The notes under the pieces are model-generated. The model did not search any database. It saw only the letters and a list, made by a program, of their open reading frames with translations, and was not told where the DNA came from. Position numbers and translations under genes: made by a program. This document shows, in pieces, positions 1-7,668 of a stretch of 64,000 bases of DNA. Each line of letters begins with the position of its first letter. Position 1 is the stretch's first letter. The DNA comes from Catellatospora sp. TT07R-123 (GTDB lineage: Bacteria; Actinomycetota; Actinomycetes; Mycobacteriales; Micromonosporaceae). The stretch is from positions 3,410,001 to 3,474,000 of the forward strand of contig NZ_BNEM01000001.1 of the NCBI RefSeq assembly GCF_018327705.1, read 5' to 3'.

Positions 1-1145
1 TTCTCGGTCAGCGCCAGCCGCACCGCCTGCTCCTGCTCGGGGGCGAGATCATGCCCGGTGCGCGCCTTGAGCCACGTCTGGGCCTTGGCCCAGTCCACCC
101 CGGCGAAGGCCGACAGCCGGTCGCGGCCGGTGTTCAGCAGCGTGAGCAGGCTCTGCGCGAGCCCGCGCTCGGCGCGGTGGAACGGCACCAGGTAGACGGC
201 GGGCACCGGACCCTCGACCCCGGGCACCTCCTCGCGCACGACGCCCTCGTCGTCGACCAGCTCGGCCAGGCAGCGGGTGACCAGGTCCACGGGCACGCCC
301 AGGTCCTCGCCCTCCTTCGTCGTCACGGCGAGGATCTTCACCGCGTCGGCGACCAGGTTCGGGGCGGGCAGGTAGCAGTGCCCGGCGTCGGCAGCCTCGC
401 TCAACGTGTACTGCAAACCGGCCTTGACCCGCTGCGGGCTGTCGTAGGCGATGCCGACCGACCGCGCGATGGTGTCGGCGGTGCGGAACCCGATCCCCCA
501 CACGTCGGCGGCCAGCCGGTACGGCTCCTCGCGGACCACGGTGATCGAGCCGTCGCCGTACTGCTTGTAGATGCGCACCGCCAGCGACGTGGACACCCCG
601 ACGCCCTGGAGGAAGATCATGACTTCCTTGATGGCCTGCTGCTCGATCCAGGCCGCCGCGATGAGCTTGGTGCGCTTGGGGCCCAGCTTGGGCACCTCGA
701 TCAGGCGGTCCGGCGTCTCCTCGATGATCCGCAGCGTGTCGGTGCCGAAGTGGGCCACGATCCGCTCGGCGAGCTTCGGCCCGATCCCCTTGACCAGGCC
801 CGACCCGAGATAGCGCTCGATGCCGACGATCGTGGCGGGCAGCACGGTGGTGTAGTTCCACACCTCGAACTGGCGGCCGTAGCGCGGGTGCGACGTCCAC
901 CGGCCGGTCATCCGCAGGCTCTCGCCCGGCTGCGCGCCCAGCAGCGCGCCGACCACGGTGAGCAGGTCGTCGCCGCGCTTCTCGGTGGCCACGCGCGCGA
1001 TCGTGTAGCCGGTCTCCTCGTTGGCGTACGTGATCCGCTCCAGCACCGCCTCCAGCACCACACCGGGCGGCCGGGCCGGAGCCTGGCCGGGGGCGGAGGT
1101 CTGCGCGGCGGAGGTCTGCGCGGTCACCCCGACATCGTGCCGCAT
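1..1145 (-). CDS. recD2: RecD2-type ATP-dependent DNA helicase, N-terminal part (cut by window edge)
   Basis: Translating the minus strand gives an open frame that runs off the left edge, so about 381 N-terminal residues are present. After a short Ala/Gln-rich start comes LERITYANEETGYTIARV, the OB-like opening of RecD2/TraA-type helicases. It is followed by a helix-hairpin-helix stretch (GSGLVKGIGPKLAERIV, then VPKLGPKRTKLI) and the linker that precedes the first RecA-like domain. The Walker A motif lies beyond the edge. RecD2 proteins are 5'-3' helicases of about 720-750 aa in genome maintenance, found without RecBC. The start is ATG 1145; an in-frame GTG at 1127 is an alternative. Family clear, exact substrate unknown. 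Confidence 0.85.
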   Translation of the reverse strand, partial: MRHDVGVTAQTSAAQTSAPGQAPARPPGVVLEAVLERITYANEETGYTIARVATEKRGDDLLTVVGALLGAQPGESLRMTGRWTSHPRYGRQFEVWNYTTVLPATIVGIERYLGSGLVKGIGPKLAERIVAHFGTDTLRIIEETPDRLIEVPKLGPKRTKLIAAAWIEQQAIKEVMIFLQGVGVSTSLAVRIYKQYGDGSITVVREEPYRLAADVWGIGFRTADTIARSVGIAYDSPQRVKAGLQYTLSEAADAGHCYLPAPNLVADAVKILAVTTKEGEDLGVPVDLVTRCLAELVDDEGVVREEVPGVEGPVPAVYLVPFHRAERGLAQSLLTLLNTGRDRLSAFAGVDWAKAQTWLKARTGHDLAPEQEQAVRLALTE

Positions 1146-1230
1146 CCGTGCGACGAAGCAAGAAGGCCCAGCCTGCCAGGCATGTCAGACACCGGTCCGC
1201 CACGGTCGCCGAGAACGGTCCGACGGGTGG

Positions 1231-2607
1231 TCAGCCCGGCTTGATGTTCGGGTTCAGGTGGAAGACGTTGCCGGGGTCGTAGCGGGACTTGATCGCCGCC
1301 AGGCGGCGGTAGTTGTCCAGGCCGTACCCGGCGACGACGCGCTCGGCGCCCTCGGCGCCGATGAAGTTGGAGTAGACGGCGCCCGTCGACCACGGCTTCA
1401 TGTCGGCGCGGGTGTCGCGGGCCCAGCAGATGGCCCGCCGGTCGTCCTCGGGGTCGGTCCACAGGCCCAGCGGGTGCACGACCCAGGGCGCGCGGCGCCA
1501 CGGCACCGGGTAGCCCTCGGTCGAGCGGGCCACGGCGCCGCCGTACGGGAAGAGCACGTGCTGCGAGGGTGAGGGCACGACCATGTCGTACGCCCGGTCG
1601 CAGAAGCGGCGCACCGCCTCGTCCGGCAGCGACTCCAGGTGCTCGGCCGACCAGTAGTTGCGGTAGCCGGGCGGGTCGTCGAACATGCTCTGCAACTCGG
1701 CGTACGGCACCTCGACGATCAGCTCGCCGTCGTGCCCGAGCCCCAGCAGCGGCGCCGCGACCTCCCGCGCCTCGTCCAGCGTCCCGGCGTAGACCAGCAG
1801 CATCGCGCAGGCGAGCTTGCCGGCGAGGTGGTCGGGCACGAACGGCTCGGCCGGGGCGGTGAGGAAGATGACCCCGCCCCCGACCTCGTCCGGCGCCGAC
1901 GCCATGAACTCCCGGTACGCCGCGACCACGTCCTGGCCCGCCTCCGGCGGCCACAGCAGCAGCGCGACGGCGACCTGGGGCAGCTCGTACAGGCGGAAGG
2001 TGAACGAGGTGGCGACGCCGAAGTTGCCGCCGCCGCCGTGCAGCGCCCAGAACAGCTCCGGGTGGCTGGTCCCGCTCGCGGTGACGGTCGAACCGTCGGC
2101 GGTGACCAGGTCGACGGCGAGCAGGTTGTCGCAGGCCAGGCCGTACTTGCGCTCCAGCCAGCCGGAGCCGCCGCCCAGGGTGAACCCGCCGACGCCGGTG
2201 GTGGAGACCCGGCCGCCGGTGGTGACCAGGTCGAACGGCCGTCCGGCCCGGTCCAGGTCGCGCATGATCGCGCCCCCGCCGACCACGGCGGTGCGGGCGA
2301 CCGGGTCGACGGTGACCTGATTGAGGCGGCGCAGGTCGAGGACGATGCCGCCGTCGGTGAGGGCGGTCCCGGCCACGCCGTGGCCGCCGCCGCGTACGGC
2401 GAGCTCCAGTCCTTCGGTCCGGGCGAACGCGATGGCGCGGGCCACGTCGGCGGTGCTCGCGCACTGGGCGATCACGCCCGGCCTCTTGGTGATCATCGAG
2501 TTGAAGAGAGTGCGCGCGTTGCCGTACGCGGCGTCGTCCGGGGTGAGCACGGTGCCGGCGAATCCGGCCCGCAGCGCGCTCACCGCTCTGGTCCCCAGCA
2601 CGGTCAT
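1231..2607 (-). CDS. FAD-binding oxidoreductase, BBE/6-HDNO type
   Basis: A 458-aa cytosolic-looking oxidase of the PCMH/FAD_binding_4 family with a C-terminal berberine-bridge (BBE) tail. The RGGGHG motif at about residue 72-77 supplies the His that normally binds FAD covalently. A GVGGFTLGGGSGWLERKYGL block follows at about 135-155. The Cys that bicovalent family members carry just before GVGG is replaced by V-S-T-T, so a single covalent link is expected. The C-terminal YDPGNVFHLNPNI motif is typical. The family oxidises alcohols, sugars or alkaloid-like substrates with oxygen, and the substrate here cannot be read. ATG 2607 sits behind a G-rich ribosome site; an upstream TTG is less likely. 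Confidence 0.85.
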   Translation of the reverse strand: MTVLGTRAVSALRAGFAGTVLTPDDAAYGNARTLFNSMITKRPGVIAQCASTADVARAIAFARTEGLELAVRGGGHGVAGTALTDGGIVLDLRRLNQVTVDPVARTAVVGGGAIMRDLDRAGRPFDLVTTGGRVSTTGVGGFTLGGGSGWLERKYGLACDNLLAVDLVTADGSTVTASGTSHPELFWALHGGGGNFGVATSFTFRLYELPQVAVALLLWPPEAGQDVVAAYREFMASAPDEVGGGVIFLTAPAEPFVPDHLAGKLACAMLLVYAGTLDEAREVAAPLLGLGHDGELIVEVPYAELQSMFDDPPGYRNYWSAEHLESLPDEAVRRFCDRAYDMVVPSPSQHVLFPYGGAVARSTEGYPVPWRRAPWVVHPLGLWTDPEDDRRAICWARDTRADMKPWSTGAVYSNFIGAEGAERVVAGYGLDNYRRLAAIKSRYDPGNVFHLNPNIKPG

Positions 2608-2668
2608 GACCAACCCCCCGTCGGCCCGGCTCCCACCAGGATAAATGCCCGGGGCGGGGGCGGGGCGG

Positions 2669-3853
2669 TCAGTCGGCGGCGCGGATCGGGTGCGGGTCGG
2701 TGGTGGGCGGGGCGCCGACCGGGACCTCGCCGTCGCCGTACACCGAGCCGGGGTGCGTCGCCACGTACGTGTCGAGCGCGTCGGCCTTGGCCGCGGCGAA
2801 CATCTCCAGCGTGCCGTAGCTGATCGCCTGGGTGCCCTTGACCTTGCCCCGCAGGTACGTCCCGTTGTTGGTCTTCAGCAGCACCAGGTCGTCGCTGCGC
2901 AGCCCGCGCAGGGTCCACAGGAAGTCGAACAGCTCGGCGTGGCCGGTGTCCATCTTCAGCGCGCTGCCGGCCGCCTTGATCAGTGCGTTCACCTTCAGCG
3001 GGTTGGTGATGACCCCGGCCGAGGTGGCCTTGCTGCCGATCGCCTTGAGCAGCTGCTGCTGGTGGCGCTGGCGGTCGTAGTCGCCGTTGGGGCCGCTCTT
3101 GCGCTGGCGGGCGAAGTCGAGCGCCTCCCAGCCCGCCATGTCGCGGCAGCCGACGGGGTGCACGTAGCTGTTGGGCAGGAAGACCCCGCTGCGCTTGCCG
3201 TACGCGTACTCGGGCTTGCCGTTCACCACGATGTAGTGGTCGGACGTCGTCGCGCGGTCGACGCACATGTGCACGCCGCCCAGCTCCTCGACGACGTCCT
3301 TGAACCCGTCGAAGTCGATCACGGCGACGCCGTCGAACTGGAGGCCGGTGAGCTGGTGGATGGTGTTGGCGGTGAGCGCGGCGCCGCCCTGCCAGTTGAC
3401 GCCGTTGCGCGAGCCGTACACGTAGGCGGCGTTGATGCGGTTGCGCTTGCCGTAGAACCCGGCCTGCGGGTATGCCGGGATGTCGACGAGCGCGTCGCGC
3501 GGGATCGACATCAGGTATGCCTTGTCGTGGGCGCGCGGGATGTGCAGCACGATGATGGTGTCGGCGCGCCCGCTGCCCTCGGCCCAGCCGTGCCGGGTGT
3601 CCAGGCCCAGCAGCAGTATGTCGAGCGGGCCGGTCAGCGTGCGCCCCGAGATCGCCGGGGCGGGCTTGAGCGCCTCACCCTCCAGCACCGAGCCGGTCTC
3701 CACCGAGCTGGTCAGGCTCTGGAGGTAGGACTTGGTCAGCAGCGCCCCACCGAACCCGAGCGACAGCACGAGCAGGCCCACCCCGGCCAGCATGAACGCC
3801 CACAGCGGCAGGCGGCGGCGGGGGCGTTTGCGCAGGGTCATCGAGGTCTCCAT
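2669..3853 (-). CDS. LytR-CpsA-Psr (LCP) family cell-wall glycopolymer ligase
   Basis: A 394-aa protein with a basic cytoplasmic N terminus, one membrane segment at about residues 15-37, and an extracellular LCP domain. Visible family marks are DILLLGLDTR, ADTIIVLHI, SIPRDALVDIP (lipid-phosphate-binding Arg), RINAAY, and ALDFARQRKSGPNGDYDRQRHQQQ. LCP enzymes transfer polyprenyl-linked glycopolymers (arabinogalactan or teichoic acid-like polymers) to peptidoglycan. The frame is open further upstream, but ATG 3853 has AGGTGA seven bases before it and starts just before the basic region, so it is preferred over the ATG at 3916. A single gene, divergent from the csbD cluster. Confidence 0.9.
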   Translation of the reverse strand: METSMTLRKRPRRRLPLWAFMLAGVGLLVLSLGFGGALLTKSYLQSLTSSVETGSVLEGEALKPAPAISGRTLTGPLDILLLGLDTRHGWAEGSGRADTIIVLHIPRAHDKAYLMSIPRDALVDIPAYPQAGFYGKRNRINAAYVYGSRNGVNWQGGAALTANTIHQLTGLQFDGVAVIDFDGFKDVVEELGGVHMCVDRATTSDHYIVVNGKPEYAYGKRSGVFLPNSYVHPVGCRDMAGWEALDFARQRKSGPNGDYDRQRHQQQLLKAIGSKATSAGVITNPLKVNALIKAAGSALKMDTGHAELFDFLWTLRGLRSDDLVLLKTNNGTYLRGKVKGTQAISYGTLEMFAAAKADALDTYVATHPGSVYGDGEVPVGAPPTTDPHPIRAAD

Positions 3854-3933
3854 CCAGGGGTCACCTGGCGACCGACCATACCAGCCCATTATTACCTTTT
3901 CGGGGGTTTTGTCCACTGAGTTGGTTTGGTTAG

Positions 3934-3958
3934 GTTTCAGCTCATCTGGATCGGGTAT
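3934..3958 (+). promoter_or_regulatory. SigB-like stress promoter of csbD
   Basis: GTTT at 3934-3937 and GGGTAT at 3953-3958 are separated by 15 bases. This fits the actinobacterial SigB/SigH-group consensus GNNT-N14-16-GGGTAY. The start codon of csbD is 48 bases further on. Two neighbouring genes carry the same signature. Confidence 0.7.
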
Positions 3959-4005
3959 GTCGGCGGTGGAACCCGACCGAGAGAACCAGACCGAGGGAGT
4001 TGGTC

Positions 4006-4218
4006 ATGGGTATCAAGGACAAGATCAGCAACGAGGCCGAAGACCTGAAGGGCAAGACCAAAGAGGCAGCCGGCAAGATGACCGACAACGAGCGCCTGGA
4101 GGCCGAGGGCCACATGGACCAGGCCTCGGCGAAGGCACACAAGGCCGGGGAGAAGGCCAAGGACACCTTCGACGACGCGAAGGACGCCGCGACGAACGCG
4201 ATGCGCGGCCGCGGCTGA
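4006..4218 (+). CDS. CsbD family stress protein
   Basis: A 70-aa, highly charged, Lys/Asp/Glu/Ala-rich soluble protein starting MGIKDKISNEAEDLKGKTKEAAGK, the hallmark of CsbD (YjbJ-like) proteins. The family is strongly induced in general stress in Bacillus and actinobacteria; its molecular role is unresolved. ATG 4006 follows a GAGGGAG ribosome site, and an in-frame TTG six bases earlier is unlikely. The SigB-like promoter directly upstream and the strong hairpin downstream make it a self-contained unit. Confidence 0.9.
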   Translation: MGIKDKISNEAEDLKGKTKEAAGKMTDNERLEAEGHMDQASAKAHKAGEKAKDTFDDAKDAATNAMRGRG

Positions 4219-4243
4219 CCTGGTGACGCACTCTGCCACGGGC

Positions 4244-4272
4244 GGGGCCGGCAGCGGTGGGCTGCCGGCCCC
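4244..4272 (+). terminator. Hairpin terminator after csbD
   Basis: GGGGCCGGCAGC (4244-4255) pairs perfectly with GCTGCCGGCCCC (4261-4272) over a 5-nt loop, 26 bases after the csbD stop. No T-run follows, as is common for GC-rich actinobacterial terminators. Confidence 0.65.
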
Positions 4273-4290
4273 GGCCGCACCAGCCGTCAA

Positions 4291-4334
4291 GAAGGGCACC
4301 TTCTACCGCGTACAGCGATAAGAAGGTGCCCTTC
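4291..4334. terminator. Bidirectional hairpin between convergent genes
   Basis: GAAGGGCACCTTCT (4291-4304) and AGAAGGTGCCCTTC (4321-4334) form a perfect 14-bp stem with a 16-nt loop. It sits 12 bases from the stop of the minus-strand 60-aa gene and downstream of csbD, so it can end both transcripts. Confidence 0.65.
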
Positions 4335-4345
4335 CTTGCTTCGCT

Positions 4346-4528
4346 TCAGTGTTCGGAGCCGGAGAACGGTTCGGGTGGGTTGCGCGGGTCGCGGGGGTCG
4401 TCGTCGTTGAGCCGCTCGGTGTCCTCGTGGTGCCGCTGGTGGTCGCGCTCGGTGTCGTCCTGGGCCCGTTCCAGGTCGGACTCGGGCACCGGGTCGATGA
4501 AATCGCGCTCCGGGCTGTGACCTGCCAT
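4346..4528 (-). CDS. Small acidic hydrophilic protein (60 aa), probable stress protein
   Basis: I do not recognise a named family. The 60-aa product is almost entirely charged and polar (runs such as DDTERDHQRHHEDTERLNDD) with no hydrophobic segment, so it should be soluble and probably disordered. ATG 4528 has GAGGAGG seven bases upstream. The open frame extends upstream to 4588, but the extra residues look like read-through of the 5' region. A GTTT-N16-GGGTAC promoter stands about 40-60 bases upstream. Together with convergent csbD this suggests general-stress expression. Confidence 0.65.
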   Translation of the reverse strand: MAGHSPERDFIDPVPESDLERAQDDTERDHQRHHEDTERLNDDDPRDPRNPPEPFSGSEH

Positions 4529-4564
4529 GACCGCCCTCCTCGGGGTTCCGGGAACACCTGCTGT

Positions 4565-4590
4565 GTACCCGCGTGGCGTTCCTGGCAAAC
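4565..4590 (-). promoter_or_regulatory. SigB-like stress promoter of the 60-aa gene
   Basis: On the minus strand GTTT (4590-4587) and GGGTAC (4570-4565) are separated by 16 bases, matching the GTTT-N14-16-GGGTAY pattern seen before csbD. The start codon at 4528 lies 37 bases beyond the -10 element. Confidence 0.65.
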
Positions 4591-4685
4591 CATTACAAGA
4601 TGGACGTGCCGTGTATCGTGATCATGTCGGAGTTGTGCCGTGTTGCGGGCACTTGCGGTCACCCCGGACCGTAGGATGTGTAGCC

Positions 4686-5099
4686 ATGACCAGCAGTGAA
4701 CAACTCATCACCCTGAGTGATGCCGCCCGCGTGGCGGAAGAGCTGCGCGCCGAGCTGATCACGCTGCTGGACAGGTGGCAGTCGTGGCGCTCGGATCCCT
4801 CGTACCCCGGCACCGGCCGGATCGGGCCTGCCTGGCAGGCCGGGCTCGACCGGGCCATCGCCGGCACCAGCGAGGCCGTCGCGGCGCTGCCGCCGGGAAC
4901 GGACCCGGCGGTGCTCGCCGACCTGACCCAGCCGCTGCTCGCCACCTTCTGGGCGCACAGACCAGGCCCGATGGCCGACGTGGTGACCAAGGTGGCCATG
5001 CTGCGGCTGCGCGCCCTGGCCCTGCGGGGCGACGCCGAGCCCGCGCTGACCGTCGAGACGGTCGCCGAACCGCGCCGGGCGGTGCTCACCCCAGCCTGA
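4686..5099 (+). CDS. Uncharacterised 137-aa protein
   Basis: I do not recognise the family. The product starts MTSSEQLITLSDAARVAEELRAEL and is mostly helical and soluble, with a central stretch that mentions Trp/Ser/Pro-rich loops (DRWQSWRSDPSYPGTGRIGP). No signal peptide, membrane segment or metal motif is visible. Codon use is that of the chromosome. It stands between the two SigB-like units and may be part of the same stress cluster, but it has no such promoter of its own that I can see. Confidence 0.6.
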   Translation: MTSSEQLITLSDAARVAEELRAELITLLDRWQSWRSDPSYPGTGRIGPAWQAGLDRAIAGTSEAVAALPPGTDPAVLADLTQPLLATFWAHRPGPMADVVTKVAMLRLRALALRGDAEPALTVETVAEPRRAVLTPA

Positions 5100-5108
5100 T
5101 CATCGGTC

Positions 5109-5134
5109 GTTTACCGCGCGGTCGGACCGGGTAC
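5109..5134 (+). promoter_or_regulatory. SigB-like stress promoter of the 51-aa membrane protein
   Basis: GTTT (5109-5112) and GGGTAC (5129-5134) are spaced by 16 bases, 42 bases upstream of the GTG start at 5176. It is the third element of this type within 1.2 kb. Confidence 0.65.
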
Positions 5135-5175
5135 CTCCCGATCGTGGGCAACAGTTGCCCGCGAGGGAGGCACAA

Positions 5176-5331
5176 GTGATCGTCCTCGGTTTGATACTGC
5201 TGCTCCTGGGCTACTTCCTACACATCTCGCTGCTGTGGACGATCGGCATCATCCTGCTGATCGTGGGCGCGGTGCTGTGGATCGCCGGGTCGGTCGGCCG
5301 CCCCGTGGGCGGCAGACGCCACTACTGGTAG
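5176..5331 (+). CDS. DUF6131-like 51-aa membrane protein
   Basis: The GTG at 5176 follows GAGGGAGG with good spacing and opens a 51-aa frame. It reads as two hydrophobic segments, ILLLLGYFL and WTIGIILLIVGAVLWIAG, and ends in the Gly/Arg-rich tail GRPVGGRRHYW. This layout matches the small actinobacterial membrane proteins called DUF6131, as I recall them. The function is unknown. The SigB-like promoter and the nearby CsbD gene suggest envelope-stress expression. Confidence 0.7.
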   Translation: MIVLGLILLLLGYFLHISLLWTIGIILLIVGAVLWIAGSVGRPVGGRRHYW

Positions 5332-5342
5332 GAACATGACGT

Positions 5343-5367
5343 GCGGCGGGCCCATCGGGCCCGCCGC
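5343..5367. terminator. Bidirectional hairpin terminator
   Basis: GCGGCGGGCCC (5343-5353) and GGGCCCGCCGC (5357-5367) pair perfectly over an ATC loop. The hairpin lies between the stop codons of the 51-aa gene (plus) and the ABC-F gene (minus). Confidence 0.75.
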
Positions 5368-5375
5368 GTCACTTT

Positions 5376-6986
5376 CTACTGCTCCAGCAGCTTGCCCCCG
5401 GCCAGGTGCCAGTGCCGGGTATGGCCCACCGCGTCGGCGAAGTACGCGTCGTGGGTCACCGTGATCAGAGTGCCCCGGAACTCCCGCAGCGCCGCCTCGA
5501 TCACGTCGAGGGAGTCGAAGTCCAGGTAGTTGGTCGGCTCGTCCAGCAGCAGCACCCGTGCCCGGCTGTTGACCATCACCGCGAGCAGCAGGCGGCGCAG
5601 CTCCCCCGCCGACAGCGTCCGCAGCGGCGCGTCCCACTGGTCGTCGTCGAACAGGTAACCCTCCAGCAGGCGCTCGGCGTCCTCGGCGTACACCGGGACG
5701 TGGCTGCGGAAGAAGTCGCGGACCGTGGTCGGGCGGCGCAGGTCGTCGTGGGTCGGCGGGAGCAGGGACACGCCCGCGGGCGCGTCGACGGCGCCGCCGT
5801 CCGGCGTGTCGCCGGTCAGGGCCCGCAGGAGTGTCGTCTTGCCCGCGCCGTTGACGCCGGTGAGGAGGATGCGGTCGCCGCCGTACACGGTCAGGTCGGT
5901 GGGTTCGAGCAGGGTGCGGCCGCCTCGGTGGAGGGTGAGGTCGCGGGCCTGGAGCACGATCTCGTCCGGCGTGGCCTCCTGGGGGAAGGCCAGGGCGAGG
6001 GTGGGGCGGGTCTGCGGCTGGTCGAGCCAGTGCAGGGAGGCCATCTGGCGGCGCAGGCGGCGTTCGCGGGCCTTGGCCTTCTTGGCGACCTTCTTCGCGT
6101 ACCGGCGGATCTTGTCGGAGCCCAGGCCGCTGCGGACCGACTGCTCGACCCCGGCTGCCTGCTCGCGGGTGCGGGCGATGTCGGACTCCCAGCGGGTCCG
6201 GTCCTTCTCCTGAGCCTCGTAGTCCAGCAGCAGGCGCTCCCAGCGCTTCGCCTTCTCGACGCGGTAGGCCGAGTAGCCGCCCTCGTAGGACTGGAGCTCG
6301 TCGTGGATGCCGTCGAGTTCGAGGACGCGGGTGACGGTGCGGTCGAGGAAGGCGCGGTCGTGGCTGACGACCAGGAGGCCGCCGGTGAAGGCGGACAGCC
6401 AGTCGCCGAGCCAGGCGATGCCCTCGGCGTCCAGGTGGTTGGTGGGCTCGTCGAGGATGAGCAGGTCGGGGGTGTCGAGGAGGACCCGGGCCAGGGTGAG
6501 GCGGGCCTGCTCGCCGCCGCTGACCTGGCGGAGGGGGGCTTCGTCGGGGAGGTGGGAGAGGTCAAGGCGCTCGCGTACCTCGGCCAGGCGGTTCTCGGCG
6601 GTCCAGCCTTGCAGGGCGGTCCAGCGGTCCTGGACCTGGCCGTATTCGGTGAGGACGTCTTCGCCTCGGGACAGGGCCTGTTCTAGGTCGGCCAGGTGGG
6701 TGCGGATGGTGTCGAGTTCGCCCAGACCTGCGGAGAGGAAGTCGCCGACGGTGGCGTCGGGGTCGGGGACCTGCTGGGCGAACCAGCCGAGGCGGATGCC
6801 GGGGGCTCGGCGTACGTGGCCGGTGGCGGGTTTGAGCTGGCCGGTGAGGATACGCAGCAGGGTGGACTTGCCGGCGCCGTTCGGGCCGACGAGGCCGAAG
6901 CGGTCACCGGCGCTGAGGATGAGGTCGACACCGGCGAACAGGGTGTCGCCGGAGTAGTGGTGAGACAGAGAGACAGCTTTGAGCAC
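5376..6986 (-). CDS. ABC-F family ATPase, possible ribosome-protection (antibiotic-resistance) type
   Basis: A 536-aa soluble protein with two ABC ATPase domains and no membrane segments. Domain 1 has Walker A GPNGAGKST near residue 34, signature SGGEQAR and Walker B LLILDEPTNHLD. A basic linker of about residues 240-320 (RYAKKVAKKAKARERRLRRQ) follows. Domain 2 has GVNGAGKTT, a LSAGE signature and VLLLDEPTNYLD. ABC-F proteins bind the ribosomal E site, and the short length and linker resemble actinobacterial macrolide/lincosamide-type protection factors. Housekeeping EttA-type roles cannot be excluded. The start is GTG 6986 behind GGGGAT. A 283-nt leader lies upstream. Confidence 0.85.
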   Translation of the reverse strand: MLKAVSLSHHYSGDTLFAGVDLILSAGDRFGLVGPNGAGKSTLLRILTGQLKPATGHVRRAPGIRLGWFAQQVPDPDATVGDFLSAGLGELDTIRTHLADLEQALSRGEDVLTEYGQVQDRWTALQGWTAENRLAEVRERLDLSHLPDEAPLRQVSGGEQARLTLARVLLDTPDLLILDEPTNHLDAEGIAWLGDWLSAFTGGLLVVSHDRAFLDRTVTRVLELDGIHDELQSYEGGYSAYRVEKAKRWERLLLDYEAQEKDRTRWESDIARTREQAAGVEQSVRSGLGSDKIRRYAKKVAKKAKARERRLRRQMASLHWLDQPQTRPTLALAFPQEATPDEIVLQARDLTLHRGGRTLLEPTDLTVYGGDRILLTGVNGAGKTTLLRALTGDTPDGGAVDAPAGVSLLPPTHDDLRRPTTVRDFFRSHVPVYAEDAERLLEGYLFDDDQWDAPLRTLSAGELRRLLLAVMVNSRARVLLLDEPTNYLDFDSLDVIEAALREFRGTLITVTHDAYFADAVGHTRHWHLAGGKLLEQ

Positions 6987-7109
6987 GGTGATCCCCAGGG
7001 TGGGTGAGTGCGAGCACTGGGTGAGGCGCCGCCGGAGGCAGGCGCACGGGAGCCGACGGCCGTAGGCCGGTCAGGCAGGGCGAGCGGAAGGCTCAGCGCG
7101 TCCCGTGAA

Positions 7110-7229
7110 TCACATGTGCGAAGGGCTCCCCGAGGAGACAACGTGGTCCTGGCGATGTTGCGCACTGCGGGAGGCTGGCGCAACCCATATTCCGAGATGC
7201 GTCGCTCGGGCAAGATGGTCCGCTCTCAT
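7110..7229 (-). CDS. Possible 39-aa leader peptide upstream of the ABC-F gene
   Basis: An ATG at 7229 opens a short frame (MRADHLARATHLGIWVAPAS...) that stops at 7110, 123 bases before the ABC-F start. Resistance-type ABC-F genes are often controlled by ribosome stalling on such leader ORFs, which is the only reason to list it. No good ribosome-binding site precedes the ATG. Confidence 0.2.
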   Translation of the reverse strand: MRADHLARATHLGIWVAPASRSAQHRQDHVVSSGSPSHM

Positions 7230-7668
7230 GGGTATGCATACGTTGCTGCCGACGTCGGTAGAGACTAAACCTGTCGCTCTGTCCCATCCTGACACTTATG
7301 CACCCACGTCTCGGACGGCGTCGTAGCAGGGGCGCTGTTACCGAGCTGAGGCGACACAACGCACTTATGCTCGGCCAGCGCTCCAGCCAACCTCCCGATC
7401 TGCTCGCGTCGTTGTGGGCGTGCAACCTCCGAGAGATGGTGCGGCCGGCAGAGGATGGCTAGCTGCACGAACAGCCCGTGGAGTGGGTCACCCGTCCCAT
7501 AGATCACGGCAACATCGCCGGACTGACGGAAGCGCCGAGGCCGTTAGCGTCCTCGGCACAGGTGTAAGTGGCTTATCGTTCAAATGTGCAGCCCCGACCG
7601 GGGTAGCGAGCTGCCGAAGTCTGGTACAGACTGATGTAGCTGTCAGTATCAGCCCGAAGGACACCCAC
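7230..7668. other. 439-base gap without a supported gene
   Basis: This stretch separates the ABC-F leader from the accessory cassette. GC drops here and remains lower to about 9.9 kb. Frames in it lack ribosome sites and sensible composition. The first frame upstream of the next gene is open, but it becomes protein-like only after 7669. I see no clear repeat or attachment site. Confidence 0.5.

Noticed and set aside
2604..3266. Minus-strand 220-codon frame overlapping the LCP gene
   Set aside because: Shadow of the LCP gene in another frame; Arg/Gln-rich without motifs.
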